This document shows positions 1-12,268 of a DNA stretch of 64,000 bases, piece by piece. Position numbers and translations under genes: made by a program. The notes beneath the pieces were generated by a model, which worked only from the letters and a program-made list of their open reading frames with translations, was not told the origin of the DNA and made no database searches. The DNA is from Gonapodya sp. JEL0774 (Eukaryota > Monoblepharomycota > Monoblepharidomycetes > Monoblepharidales > Gonapodyaceae), in contig JADIIX010000066.1 of assembly GCA_027604505.1 (NCBI GenBank), positions 56,948-120,947 on the forward strand, written 5' to 3'. Numbering within the stretch: the stretch's first letter is position 1; each line of letters begins with the position of its first letter.

Positions 1-461
1 GGAAACTTCAGCAGTGTACGCGTGCTCTTTTTCCGCGAGATTCGTGCGCAGGCGGCGAAAGTCTTTGCAATTGTGAGAAGAGGTGGGGAGGACGTAAAGA
101 GGGGTACGGTCCTCGATTTGGACATTGCATTGGGGAAGGTTCGTATCGGTGTGAAACCGGGTATCCTCGTCGTGCAAGTCTCCATCTTTCAATGCTGTTT
201 GCCTCACTCCCATAAATTTGCATACTTTAGGCCGAATCTGCGATCCGCCACCACGACAAAATCCACAACGTTTTCACCACTACGTCCGGTACCACCCAGG
301 GCTTCCCCTTCACCGTCTCACCGCAAGCAAACGGAAAGCCCGTGGTCCCAATGGCTCAATCCTCGAATGCATCGGGCCCATGGCTGATATTGGGAGTGGC
401 GGTGGTGCTCGCTGCGGTTGGATACGCTGTTTGGAGTGGGGAGGGGCAAGGGCAGCAATGA
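1..461 (+). CDS. 3' end of a C-terminally anchored membrane protein (partial)
   Basis: Two exons are visible: up to 138 (donor GTTCGT) and 231-461, joined in phase 0, stop TGA at 459-461. The left exon has a basic/hydrophobic segment followed by TVLDLDIALGK; the last exon reads through HHDKIHNVFTTTSG to a 19-20 residue hydrophobic stretch (WLILGVAVVLAAVGYAVW) and a short hydrophilic tail SGEGQGQQ. This is a single membrane anchor very near the C terminus, so most of the visible protein should lie on one side of the membrane. The family is not recognised; the gene starts outside the window. The frame is supported by the intron and the anchor, not by homology. Confidence 0.45.
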
Positions 462-902
462 GGACCAACAGATATATATATTCCCTATTAGATTTACATA
501 ATTGAAATAATTGCAACAAGAGTCTTCAGCTGTGATGTGTTGTATAACATTGGTCAGGAGGAGTAGTTGAGGGTGTCAGTTCTCGAACGGGCGATTTCGG
601 GTAACTTCCCCAAAAGTGGCATTAATACATAATTCTGCATCGCCTTTCGTGAAAACCTTGGAGTCGCGGCCATCGTTGGATTCGTGAGCAATACCATCGT
701 CATCGTCGTCGAACTCTCTTTACGGAAAGGAGAAGCCGTGGAACGCGATGACATCACGAAGAGTGCCGTTCTCCGCCCGACCGGGCGCCGATGCCGGGCG
801 TGAGTGACTTGCCTATTTTGTAATCGGTCTCTTTTTCAAGTCTGATCACCATCACCGCACTTCCGGTATGAACTTTGATCACAACTCCGACACGTTTCCC
901 CG

Positions 903-1094
903 ATGAGCACAGCTTCATACCCTGTGGAAGATGAGCGTCCGGAACTTGTTCAAATGGCAGAACGTGCGATAGAAAACGAGAAAAAATTTGGCTTCTGGAT
1001 CAATGTGGGAAACGTCGCTGTGATTGTACTGTTCTTGGTTATATTGTGGTGGTTGAATTCGTATGGGACGCCGGAAAGAGCAGATACAGAATGA
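903..1094 (+). CDS. possible small single-pass membrane protein (63 aa)
   Basis: This is an intronless ATG-to-stop frame of 63 codons. An acidic N-terminal half (EDERPELVQMAERAIENEKK) precedes a clear hydrophobic helix (VGNVAVIVLFLVILWWL) and a short polar tail. The composition looks like a real small membrane protein rather than chance. No family is recognised and no splice junction supports it. About 100 bp upstream, the same strand carries another open stretch with a hydrophobic segment (VAAIVGFVSNTIVIVVEL, about 655-710), but a GT-AG junction joining the two in frame could not be found. Short frames in this GC-rich DNA arise easily, so confidence is low. Confidence 0.3.
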   Translation: MSTASYPVEDERPELVQMAERAIENEKKFGFWINVGNVAVIVLFLVILWWLNSYGTPERADTE

Positions 1095-2523
1095 CCTCTT
1101 AGATGGGGGCAGGGTGTGGTGGAGGGTGGTGGGAGTTGGGGAGTTGGGGTGTGTGTGGGAGGGTTGGATATGCTGGGTGCCTGTCGGGTCAGGTGGGACA
1201 GGATACCATCCATACGCCTGTTCACCCGATCCCACGTTGGTGCCGTGGTGGGGCGGGAATGGACACGTGACACGTGACGGTGACTGTGCTTGAGACCGGC
1301 GTGAACAGGGTTTTGGTGGGACGCGGACTCTTTATCATAATTGAGATGTATACCAACATGGCCATCACTACTCTTATGTCTGACGATCTGTCTTGGCTTC
1401 GTTTGCAAGTGTAAGAACGTCACTGAACACATGCGCATGACGGGGGGTATGAACGACATTCTCGACCCTCTCCCTCTGCCTGGAGCAAGAGCAAAGTAAC
1501 TTGATCAACGCTGTGATAAAGGTCGTTATATATCTGGTGGAGGTCTTCGGCTCACCAAAACATTTCAGCAGCAGCGCACTAGATTTCACTTTATTGAAGA
1601 GAAGCGTTTACGAGTACTGTGTATTTACTGTAATTTTGTTGTTTTATTGACTGTCCTGTGTTGCATCTACAATTATAGTTTTCAATTCTCCTCCCCCACT
1701 CCCCGGCGACCCCTGCCCCCCACCGAAGTTCCTCACGCCAGATATTTACATTACCGGTTTGAGACTCATTCTATGGTCGCTCCCAGACTAAAGATAATCA
1801 CTTTATCTGCAAACATGAAACGCGGCGGCACCGCCACCGACGCCTGTCTCCCGAGGGATATTCTTCCCAAAACAGCAACTAAACTTCCAGTCCAGTCTCC
1901 CTTATTCTTCCCCTTCCGCCACGTCATCCTCGGGATTTGAGACTGACCAAAATTTTCTCAACTTGCTTTTCCGCTGTTCTGTAGAATTTGTGGACAATGT
2001 TTGTTTATATCGGACAGTTGCGGGCAAGTGGGGTACTCCAGGCAGGTGCGGGCAGCTCCGGGCGCTCCGAGAATCGAGGCAGCAAAAGGGTGCAGGAAAT
2101 CATATAAAGCACCAAGCTCTCTTTATAAATTTGCTGGAGGTTAGTTGTTTGACTGTTTACCTATTACGTATCGATTCGGTCATTTTTGATTTCTTGGTGA
2201 TAGATTGTGGTGGTCCCAGCCAAGAGGAGATTTCTGTTCCTTCTGAAAAGCGCAACAGGGCAGAAGAGTGATAAGAGACTCTGGGATGGTGCTTAAGCTA
2301 GGAAGCATACAACAATGTATGAATTGGTTAATATTTGCTTGTATTGTCTCCCGAGGAACCAAAACGTGACCTCCGGCAGAATGGGGTCCACCCAAAAGTC
2401 CTTTCGGTTCAAAAAACCCGAACTCCCCAATAAATAACCGTCCCCACTTTTCAGGCGGAGGGGTTCTCGGCATTCCAAAAACAGAACTCAAACTCAATCG
2501 GACCCTCTCACGAAGATTCCATC
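1095..2523. other. intergenic, no gene recognised
   Basis: Nothing coding could be supported here. The last 200 bp form the promoter side of the first MFS gene and hold an AT-rich AATAAATAA stretch near 2428 and a CTCCCGA...CCTCCGGCA pair (2348-2378) that recurs upstream of the second copy. Confidence 0.5.
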
Positions 2524-5348
2524 ATGGAGGAAGAAAAGAACGAACAGAAGGCTGTTGTAAGTGTGCTGGTCGCTCAGAACATAATCAAGACACGCAGTCT
2601 TGGGAACCATCCATTCCTAAATCTTCCTTCAGGAGAGCTTGTTATCTGCGTCCAAGTTGATGGAGCTTTGAGAGTGTTATTCACGTGCTTCTGAACTGAC
2701 ACCCCCGGGTGACAATCTGCTGATCACTGATTGATCCTTCTCTGCCACCCTCCCAACACGTCTGGTCGATTAAACTTCTCCATCGAAATGCAAAGCTCGA
2801 GAATCCAGTCACATGGAGTCCAGAAGAGGTAAGAAACCGATCTCAGGCTAACTGTTCCTTCCATTTGTGGCTCCGAAGTGGCTCTAATGCCTCCCCGTCC
2901 CCACTTTTCTGTTCACAGGAGGCGGCCGTCATGCGCAAAGTTGATTTTAGGATCGTTCCTTGGCTGATGCTCTGTTATACTGCTCTCAACGTACGTGTTT
3001 GAGGAATTTGACTTGGGTTCCTCTGTCTAACCACCCGTTACTCTCGACCTCAGATTGATCGTGGCAACATTTCCAATGGTATCTTGGAGTCATTTTTATT
3101 TGGCTTCTTGTCGCTTTATCTCATTCCATTACACCGAATGAAGCTGCCATTATGAACGCCGAAACCCCAACTCACACACTGCTATACCAACTTGGTCTCC
3201 AGGGGGATCAATTCAATTGGGCACTCTCCGCCTTCTTTTTTGGATACGTTGCATTTGAAATCCCTAGTGTGGGTTGATTCGCAACAATCGTACTGCTCGC
3301 TTGTGATTCTCTAATTTAGGTGTTCCTTGCAGAACATGTTGATTACTCGCTTCAACCCCAGCCGATGGATTGCAAGGTAATTGGCACACTAGTCATTCCG
3401 GAGGATGCCAGTTCGCAAATCTAATCGATCCTTTCGTTTTTGGCAGAATCATGACGACCTGGGGAATCTGTGCTGCCCTCATGGGCGCCACCACGAACTT
3501 CGCCAGTCTCGTTGCCGTGAGAGTGGCAGTTGGAAGTATGGAAGCCGGATATTCTCCTGGAACAGCCCTTTACCTCGCTTTCTGGTGGGTCTCATCTCTC
3601 ATCTTCCTAATGATCATTTTCATTCACGAATATCACGCCACATACAGGTACCGCAAGTACGAAGTTTCTTCTCGCTGGGCGTACATGTATGGCGGTGCAG
3701 GAGTCATTTCTAGTTTCGGAGGTTTGATTGCATACGCCGTTGCAAATGTGAGAGCTCGCTTCTATGTCCTCAGGGTTCCATCAATTGGAATCTCACGAAT
3801 TCGATTTCTCAACTAGATGGACGGCGCTGGCGGTCTTGCAGGATGGCGTTGGTGAGTATCAGTGGAGTATATCGCGATCCACTATCTCAGGGACTGATGA
3901 ACAAACTATTGTAATCCGATAAAACAGGCTCTTTATTTTGGAGGGTATTGCAAGCGCACTGGTTGGCGTCGGTACATGGTTCATTCTTCCTGTGAGTTAC
4001 AATTGAAAGGTTCCGAATCCGTGCGAAACGTCGTCTGACGGCTTTTATGTGCTCGCTAGGACTACCCACAAACGGCTAAGTTCCTTAGCGAGAGGGAGAA
4101 AGAGATTGTGATCGGTCGCCTTCCTCCCACCGGTCCGTCTATGCTCGCCAAGAAGATGGAACTCGCCGAAGTGCTCGATGCTTTCAAGGACTGGAAGTAT
4201 GTTTCGTGTAGCTTAGTGAAATCTGATGACTGTGAATTTCTAATGCAACTTCTAAAATGTTATTACAGAATGTACGCTTTCGGAGTTGCTTGCACACTAC
4301 AGTTTACCACCGCTTATGCGATCGCCTACTTCCTTCCCACGGTAAGCCGTCAAGTGCTTTTCTTTTTGGGCCCCCCATTTTGATCAGCCTCTAACGATTC
4401 AGATCATCAAAGTCATGGGCTTCACTTCCACCACCGCGCAACTACTCACCGTTGCTCCCTCCTTTGTAGGAAGTGTCTGGATTTTCTTCATGTGAGTAAC
4501 ATATTTGGGTACAATCTAGATTGAATGGAGCGTTCATGCTACCCCCTGCCTCATAGCAACTGGAGCAGTGACCGCATGCAAGAAAAGGGCTTCCACGGTG
4601 CCGCCTGCCTCATTCCACCAATCATTGGTAGGTTTCACATGTTGATCCTTACAAGCTCTCCTGCAAGAGGGTTCACACACCAATCAATTTTTTCACATGT
4701 AGGGTACTTTTTGCTTGCCAATGTTCAACCACAGCTCAGTCCGTATGGCAGATATGGACTTATTTTCCTTACCTCAATATGCAACGGAGTCGTTCCGATT
4801 CTGATTGGCTACTCCACAATTACAACCAAAGTACGTTGAAGCTTCAACTTGATGCGCGAACATAGTTCTGATATTCTCCGCCACACAGGGAGCCTCGCGA
4901 ACTGCACTTCGATCAGCATTTACCATTGCATGTGGAAACATCGGAGGTGCTACCGGCTCTCAAGTCTACCAATCATACGACGCTCCCTATTAGTGAGTTA
5001 ACTGTTTCGTGAACACACTATCCATTTTCAGGATTTAATACCCTTAATTTCTTCCCTTACTTCCACTTTTAGCACTCGTGGACACTACATCAACGCTTCC
5101 TTGTTGTGTTGTGTGCTTGTTCTTTTGCTTGTCCTTAAATACACTATTGAGCGTGAAGGCGAATACGTCGGCAGAAAGGCGAACATGACCAGTGAGTATA
5201 CATCTACCACTCGACCGTTGAAGCCTCTCTAAATGGTATTTCTTGCGCTTCTCCTCCCACCAAATACCTAGTTCTTGAGCGGGGAGGGATTGAACTTGAC
5301 GGCAACAAGATTATCGAGGCAGAACGAGTAATTCACAGCTCGGCGTAA
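2524..5348 (+). CDS. MFS anion:cation symporter (allantoate/nicotinate permease type), copy 1
   Basis: Plasma-membrane secondary transporter of the ACS family (Dal5/Tna1 type), which takes up organic anions such as allantoate, nicotinate or vitamins; the substrate cannot be told from sequence. Eighteen exons (2524-2556, 2796-2828, 2919-2990, 3054-3078, 3144-3268, 3333-3376, 3447-3584, 3648-3747, 3817-3851, 3928-3991, 4060-4196, 4269-4341, 4403-4491, 4557-4627, 4703-4830, 4889-4992, 5073-5191, 5272-5348) sum to 488 aa, the usual family length. Family features include MRKVDFRIVPWLMLCY before TM1, LNIDRGNISN, ALSAFFFGYVAFEIPSN, WGICAALMGATTNF, GGLAGWRWLFILEGI and TAYAIAYFLPTIIK. There are 17 introns, most of 60-90 nt. 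It lies 594 bp upstream of a tandem paralogue and shares a converted segment with it. Confidence 0.93.
3648..4341 (+). repeat. gene-conversion tract, donor/acceptor copy 1
   Basis: This segment, from the exon starting at 3648 through the exon ending at 4341, matches 7078-7771 collinearly at a constant offset of 3430 bp with no insertion or deletion, across five exons and four introns. By eye 3928-4219 is identical, including the 68-nt intron at 3992-4059. The introns on either side (3585-3647 versus 7015-7077; 4342-4402 versus its partner) are not similar. Confidence 0.85.
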
Positions 5349-5942
5349 CAGCGGAGTAATTCGCACAGCATTGTGGGCTGATACAGAATCTCCTCATATA
5401 TGTATACATATATAAATTAATGACTTGTAACACAATACTACATCTGCTGAATCGCTCTGTAAGCTGGACACTGGTGTTGATTTTCTGCGGAATCATGCAA
5501 AAAAAATGACAACGAGGGGAAGATCGCTGAAAGTTCTACTGTGAAGAATCCCCGTGATTTTGATGAGTGACATCCACTGGAGCATGGATACTTTATGGAA
5601 GACTCCTTCTCAAGTAAATAGTGAGCAGCAGGATTTGACCGGACTGCAAGACCAGTTTGATGAAGGGCGAAATGACTCTGCCAGTGAGAGTGGAAAACTT
5701 CATGATAGAAGCAAGTGTTTTCCCATTTATGCAGCTCTTCTCATGTATGTCGAAAATATTTCGGAGTACATACACCGGAGTGAACTTCCTTGTTTAGCCT
5801 GGGTGTCATGTCTCCCGACGGAGATAGGCCTCCGGCACAACCTGCGCCGAGTTCAGGAACTCCTTACGTATTTAAACTGGATCCATCTCTCGGGCAATCT
5901 CTACTAAGGCACTTCCTCACCAATAATTGAGAACTAGCCAAC
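5349..5942. promoter_or_regulatory. spacer between the tandem permeases, promoter of copy 2
   Basis: No gene was found. About 110-130 bp before the ATG of copy 2 there is TCTCCCGA followed by CCTCCGGCA (5811-5837). The same two elements, more widely spaced, lie at 2347-2378 upstream of copy 1 in otherwise diverged DNA. Fungal zinc-cluster activators bind CCG/CGG-type sites, so this is a candidate shared control site. An ATTTAAA stretch near 5872 could act as a TATA-like element. Confidence 0.35.
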
Positions 5943-8751
5943 ATGGAGGATGAGAAGAATGAACAAAAGCCTGTGGTGAGTGTCCAGCTCTGCTGTGCCG
6001 TTCGCTACCCGTTCCGGGAGCCCTTGTATTTCGGCTCCTTCGCCCGAACTCCGCTCTTCCGGAAAGCACCGTCAGGATCTGCAAGTGCAGAATCTCGAAG
6101 CAGCATTTTGATTCCGCGTTCCGCAGCGGTGGCCAGTAACTCTGTTTTCGGATCTCTAACCAGTGCTCTCTTGTTGTTATCCACACTATTCTGCACTGCG
6201 TGTCACACAATTCATGAAATACGAAGCTCGAAAATCCTGTCACATGGAGTCCCGAAGAGGTAAGCAGTAGAAATCACACGATATCGTTCGGCAATTTGCG
6301 GCGACGGTTCCTCATGAGTGTGACCGTTTTCCCGCTCACAGGAGGCCGCTGTTATGCGAAAAGTCGATTTCAGAATAGTTCCTTGGTTGATGCTTTGTTA
6401 CACTGCTCTCAACGTAAGTGCTTTTTAGTTTTGGTTTGTTGACTTCATCATTCTTACGAGTTCCACTCTGGATATCAGATTGATCGTGGAAACATTTCCA
6501 ACGGTGACTTCACAATAAGTCCACTCATTCTATGAATCTTCTCTTATTTTGACCCAAATATTCAAGCTGCCATTATGAACGCGGAAACCCCAACTCACAC
6601 TCTGCTTTACCAACTTGGTCTCCAGGGGGATCAATTCAATTGGGCACTCTCCGCGTTCTTCTTCGGTTATGTTGCATTTGAAATCCCTAGTGTGAGTTGC
6701 TGAAAACCAACGTATCATTTTGCTGACCTTGATCTTCTTAACTCACGTTCGTCTGAAGAACATGTTAATCACTCGCTTCAACCCAAGCCGATGGATCGCC
6801 AGGTAGCCACACATTCTTTTGCTTTGTGGAAAAATCGCAACGTCGCCATCTCACGTGCCTTATTTCCCCCAGAATCATGACCACTTGGGGAATCTGTGCT
6901 GCCCTCATGGGCGCCACCACGAACTTCGCCGGTCTCGTTGCGGTGAGAGTGGCAGTTGGGAGTATGGAAGCGGGATATTCTCCTGGAACAGCCCTCTACC
7001 TCGCTTTTTGGTGGGCTTTCTGCATACTCCCTTTCTATGGAACAATTTCGTTTTACAAATATACCACTCTTATCCAGGTACCGCAAATACGAAGTTTCTT
7101 CTCGCTGGGCGTACATGTATGGCGGTGCAGGAGTCATTTCTAGTTTCGGAGGTTTGATTGCATACGCCGTTGCAAATGTGAGAGCTCGCTTCTATGTCCT
7201 CAGGGTTCCATCAATTGGATTCTCACGAATTCGATTTCTCAACTAGATGGACGGTGCTGGCGGTCTTGCAGGATGGCGTTGGTGAGTATCAGTTAGAGTA
7301 TATTGCGATCAACTATCTCCGGAACTGATAGACAAAATTTGCAATCCGATAAAACAGGCTCTTTATTTTGGAGGGTATTGCAAGCGCACTGGTTGGCGTC
7401 GGTACATGGTTCATTCTTCCTGTGAGTTACAATTGAAAGGTTCCGAATCCGTGCGAAACGTCGTCTGACGGCTTTTATGTGCTCGCTAGGACTACCCACA
7501 AACGGCTAAGTTCCTTAGCGAGAGGGAGAAAGAGATTGTGATCGGTCGCCTTCCTCCCACCGGTCCGTCTATGCTCGCCAAGAAGATGGAACTCGCCGAA
7601 GTGCTCGATGCTTTCAAGGACTGGAAGTATGTTTCGTGTAGCTTAGCGAAATCTGATGACTGCGAATTTCTAATGCAACTTCTAAAATGTTATTACAGAA
7701 TGTACGCTTTCGGAGTTGCTTGCACACTGCAGTTTACCACCGCCTACGCGATCGCCTACTTCCTTCCTACGGTTGGTGACCTGCCTTCACTTTCTTGCGT
7801 CGTGTTCCATTTTCGATCTCTTTCGATTCCTTCAGATCATCAAGGCAATGGGTTTCACTTCCACAACTGCGCAGCTACTCACCATTGCTCCCTCCTTTGT
7901 AGGAAGCATCTGGATTTTCTTCATGTGAGTTGATCTCTGGGTGCGATGTCCAGTTATAATGTTGTTATTAATGTCTCATTCCCCAGCAACTGGAGCAGTG
8001 ATCGCTTCCAGGAGAAGGGATTCCACGGGGCGGCCTGCCTTATCCCAACTATCATCGGTAGGATACCCTGTTTCTGTGTTCTACCGCTCCTTGAATTCTC
8101 ATGTTTCCTCCTGCGCGCAGGCTACTTCTTGCTGGCCAACATTCAGCCACAACTCACTCCCTATCAAAGATACGGTCTTATGTTCCTTGGTTGTATTTGT
8201 AACGGAGTCGTTCCAATCCTGATTGGCTACTCCACCATCACTACCAAGGTTTGAGGGCTGAAACGTTTCCGTATACTCGGACACATTCCTGAAACTGTGT
8301 TCCCACAGGGGGCTTCGAGAACGGCACTTCGGTCGGCATTTACAATTGCGTGTGGAAACATTGGAGGTGCCACCGGCTCTCAAGTTTACCAATCGTACGA
8401 CGCCCCGTATTAGTGAGTAAAAACAAAAACACAATTTTGATCTACTGAATACTCATCGCACTCATTCGCCCCTCCCGCGTTCACCTTTATATTATAGCAC
8501 ACGTGGGCACTACATCAATGCTTCCTTGCTGTGTGTTGTGCTGGTTATTTTGTTAGTCCTAAAGTTTTCCATTGAGAGTGAAGGCGAATACGTTGGCAAG
8601 AAGGCAAACATGACGAGTGAGTGGATCTCCCCGAATCGAGCACCCTAGATCCTCATCGTCTTAACTCCATCCAGTTCTTGAACGGGGAGGGATTGAACTT
8701 GACGACAACAAGATTATCGAGGCAGACCGAGTAATTCACACTTCCGCGTAG
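5943..8751 (+). CDS. MFS anion:cation symporter (allantoate/nicotinate permease type), copy 2
   Basis: Tandem paralogue of the 2524-5348 gene with the same exon pattern; exon 1 is 5943-5975 (MEDEKNEQKPV) and the stop is TAG at 8749-8751. The same ACS-family landmarks occur: RKVDFRIVPWLMLCY, IDRGNISN, the WGICAALMGATTNF helix, GGLAGWRWLFILEGI and a C terminus ending in ILERGGIELDD plus a short tail. Encoded proteins differ mainly at the N terminus (E/D, A/P), scattered conservative sites and the tail (KFSIESEGEYVGKKAN here, KYTIEREGEYVGRKAN in copy 1). The middle of the gene (7078-7771) is nearly identical to copy 1 including introns, while introns outside that stretch have diverged in sequence and length. 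Both copies are intact, so both are probably functional. Confidence 0.92.
7078..7771 (+). repeat. gene-conversion tract, copy 2
   Basis: Partner of 3648-4341. Visible differences are a few exon substitutions, one in the intron at 7178-7246, about a dozen in the intron at 7282-7357 and two in the intron following 7626. Confidence 0.85.
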
Positions 8752-9202
8752 TTCGAACGAAGAATACGCTCATGAGCATACTAATAGCCTTACAAATATA
8801 ATAGCTTGTACGGAATTGTGCGACTACGGGAAAACAAATCCTTCATGTTTTGACGACGTGTAACTGAAAGAACCAGCTGCAGCCCCCCTTTCCACTCCTC
8901 ACCACCTTCCCTCTCCCTCTGACTGTGGGAAGCAGGAGGTCGAATTCATCACTAACAAGCAAATATCTAACTAACAAATTTGAGCATGAGCGGGTGGGTG
9001 GTCGCCTTCAGTCGAGGTTTGAACTAACAATCTTCAATCATGAGAGAGATGTCTTTGTGTTCGACTGCGCAAGAAAGCACGAGTACGTTTGTAGGGATGC
9101 CTTGGAAAACTAGTAAATAGTTGATGTATGTATACTGGTGCTGGCAGTACAAAAAAGTGAAGGCGTAATAACAAGCGTGGGTTGCATGCATAAATTGGGT
9201 CG

Positions 9203-12200
9203 TTACGCTGCACTAACTCCAACAAAACCGTCGCCCTTCTTGGCATTGTCCTCCATGGCAGCAAGCTCCTCTTCCGAAACCCTGATGATCGGGCCCTTAA
9301 ACCATTTGTGCGCGTCGGCGACCCAGTAGAGGGACTGATTTGGGGGCCAGTGGAATTGGATAGGTTCTAGTGTGACACGAGCGAGCACACTAACAATAGA
9401 ACTTACAGCAAAAATTGTGACACTGCCAATCATCACTGAAGCGTAGTTGAAGTTTTGAGCCGTGACGGGGTACACACTTCCAGGAAAAGGCTACATCAGT
9501 TAAGAATCATTTTCAACCCGTGAAGAGTGAACTTACGTGGGCAAGCAAAGAAGAACGAAAAGGAAGGCCACCCAAACGACCGAGATCCAGCCAATAACTT
9601 CCGAGAAGGGGCCCAGGTGGAATTCACCACGCTTGAAAGTGTTGCGGGCAAACGTAAGCTTGCACAGAGTGGGGATGACGTACTAGGGGAGACATGGGAC
9701 GATTCAATACTCTGCGGCAAATGAAAGACAACAGACTGATGACCAACCGAGGTCATGAGACCAATCGTGGCAACAGACGAGGCGGCTGTGAGACCAAGAG
9801 GACTACCGAAACCGATGCAAGTGACGAGGCAGGACACTGATACAAAGTGTTAAATACACACTGTACATTTCTTCAAAGAAGTTAGCTCCAACTCACGAGC
9901 AGTTCCGAACCAAATGGTGCGGATGGGGAGCTTGGTAGTTGGGTGAGACCAGTAGAGGAAACGAGAGAGTGGTCCACCGAAACCCCTGTCGCGAGAGAAC
10001 GCGTACACTGCGAGACGAGGATAAATTGTCATAATCGCGGGAATTCATCCAAAGAGATTCCAAACACTCACTCATGCGAGAGTTGCTGTTGAATGAAGGA
10101 CAAGTGAACCGTTTCAAACACTTGACAGCGAAAATACGCAGAACGGAAACAACAACGTACGCCGTGATGGTGGCAATGCCGCAGAAGTACGAGCCGGTGA
10201 CGATGATGGCCATCAGGAAAACACCAACGTTCAGGCCACAAGCATCTGAGAAGAGGATACAGGGTTGACGCAAAATTATTCTCCCAGCTCATCAGATCTG
10301 AACACACCAATGAACAATTGCAGGATGGTTTGAGGGAAAGGTGCGCCGAGAATGGACTCAATGTCCTGGATGGAAAAGAGCAGACCTGAAAAACCAACCG
10401 GTCTCGTTGTGAGCATTAACCGTCTGTGTAAGAACGAAAAAGACAAGAAACTGACCCAAAAGGAACAAGAAGCCGGCGACCGCACTGACGAGGACGGAGT
10501 AGACGATACCCTTGGCGGCCTCTGTGTGAGAGTTCTTGGTCTCCTCAGAAACGTGCTGTGAAAGGTGCAAAAGATAAGTACATATATGTGGGAATTTGAG
10601 ACCTCGTGTAGGCTTGGACAGAGAAAACAGGCTTCCACTCACGGCACTGGCGTCGTAACCAAGGAAAGTCCAAGCAGGGAAGAGAAGGCCGAGGAGAATG
10701 GCGAAACCCTGACTGTCTTGGCCAGTTCTGTTCTCGAGGTTCGTGAATACAAACGAGGCATCCTGAGAGGCAGAGGGGTAAGCTTTCTGCAAGGACACCT
10801 TGAGCAAACGTTCCACCAACCTGACGGGTGGGAGCCTTGGCAAGGCACGTGATCACAATGACCAGAGGCCCGAGAAGGTGAGTGAACACAGCTGCAATTC
10901 GATTGTGGTGTGGGAGTGAGCAAACCACATCGAGTGAGATGCTACACCGTCAGGCAAAAGAATACAGAGAATTGAACTCACAGACTTCCATGACACGTTC
11001 AATGACGACGTCGTGGATGGAGTTGACAAGACCGCAGCTGATCTATAGCAGTCACGGCAAAGTACGGTATAAAGAATGGTTCACTTTTGCAAAGAAATGA
11101 AAGCACATCACGTACCAGGACGAAAATTCCGAGCAGGGTTGCTTTCCAGCTGGTGTACTCAAAGTCAGGGTTGAAGGCTAGAAACCTCATTCAATTTAGA
11201 TGGCCGCCCTAGAAACAAAGACTGCTCGACTTGGTTCTCACCGAGAACGCAAGAGAAGATCATTCCAGAGACCGAGAATCCGACTGATGAAATACCACCA
11301 ATTTCTCCGCAGAGGTTGTACCAGCCAGTGTACCAGCTGATGCAGAATGAATGAGCAGGGTTCGCCAAGTAACTGCGCGTGACAGAAACAAAGAATGAAA
11401 CTCACGCGAACACCGGACCGTACTTGTCACCTCCCAACTTCGCCGACCAGTAGTACAAACCACCCGCAGTGGGGTATGCCGAGCAAATTTCACCCATGGC
11501 AAGAGCGACTTACAAATTTTGATGGTTCTGATGAGTGTCTGAGCCGAGTGACGAGGAACAAAATGTCACTGCTCACCACAAGACGATGTCAAAGAGACAA
11601 AAATCCATCCCCAGACGGCACCAGCGGATCCACCAGTAGCCAGAGCATAGGACAGCAAGGTACCCATACCGATGATGATGGAGATGTGGGAGAATGACAC
11701 ACCGAAGTTGTGGCTTGAGACAGTGAAAACAGAGGGGCACGTCAGCGACTCAAAACCAACGCGACCAATCCACAAGTCAATGATGAACTCACATGAAGCT
11801 AAATCCCCGAGAGAACTCTGAGGAGAAGCGGAGAGGAAAACAGTGAAAACTTGCTCCGGAAAGCAAAAGACGGACAGTTGCAGCGAACCTTGCTTGTAGC
11901 CCATCTAAAGATCAGAAGAGGAGGAAAAACCATCGAAGAGATAAAAATTAGCCATCATCGTTATCGAGCGCAGACTCTGCCGAGAGAATCAAGATGCCCG
12001 GTGTTCAGGCTCCGGAAACCGTGAAGGCGGACACATCCGTTCCTTTTCCCTTCCCGTGCAGCACAGGCTCCGGAAAACCTCGAAACATCATCATTCGTCC
12101 TCCGTACAAGCTCTGAAGCTGCCTCCTCCACGACGTGGACCCGTCCTGTTCTTCCGCCACACGGCAGCGCAGGCGGTACCATACAGACGAGGAGCCCAAA

Positions 12201-12268
12201 GGTCCGACGATCCTCACCCGTGCAAGACGCAGCTCATCTTCGCTGATCTGGTTGCCCTCCGGTGCCAT
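9203..12268 (-). CDS. amino acid permease, GABA/choline permease (ACT) type of the APC superfamily
   Basis: Plasma- or vacuolar-membrane amino acid/choline/GABA uptake carrier. The start at 12268 gives [17 protein letters not shown], which splices to [13 protein letters not shown], matching the family's typical ARLA-x-LGYKQ-xx-RxxS opening. Later exons read [20 protein letters not shown] (TM1), [49 protein letters not shown] (near-diagnostic for this family), [20 protein letters not shown] and a C terminus with [20 protein letters not shown]. It is intron-rich, with at least ten introns, one of about 300 nt after the first exon. Internal exon borders were only partly traced, so the exact protein length is not given. 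The gene is tail-to-tail with the MFS pair. Confidence 0.88.

Noticed and set aside
554-804. Open frames on both strands, one with a hydrophobic segment on the + strand
   Set aside because: No start codon, and no splice junction could join it in frame to either neighbour; kept only as a remark under the 903-1094 entry.
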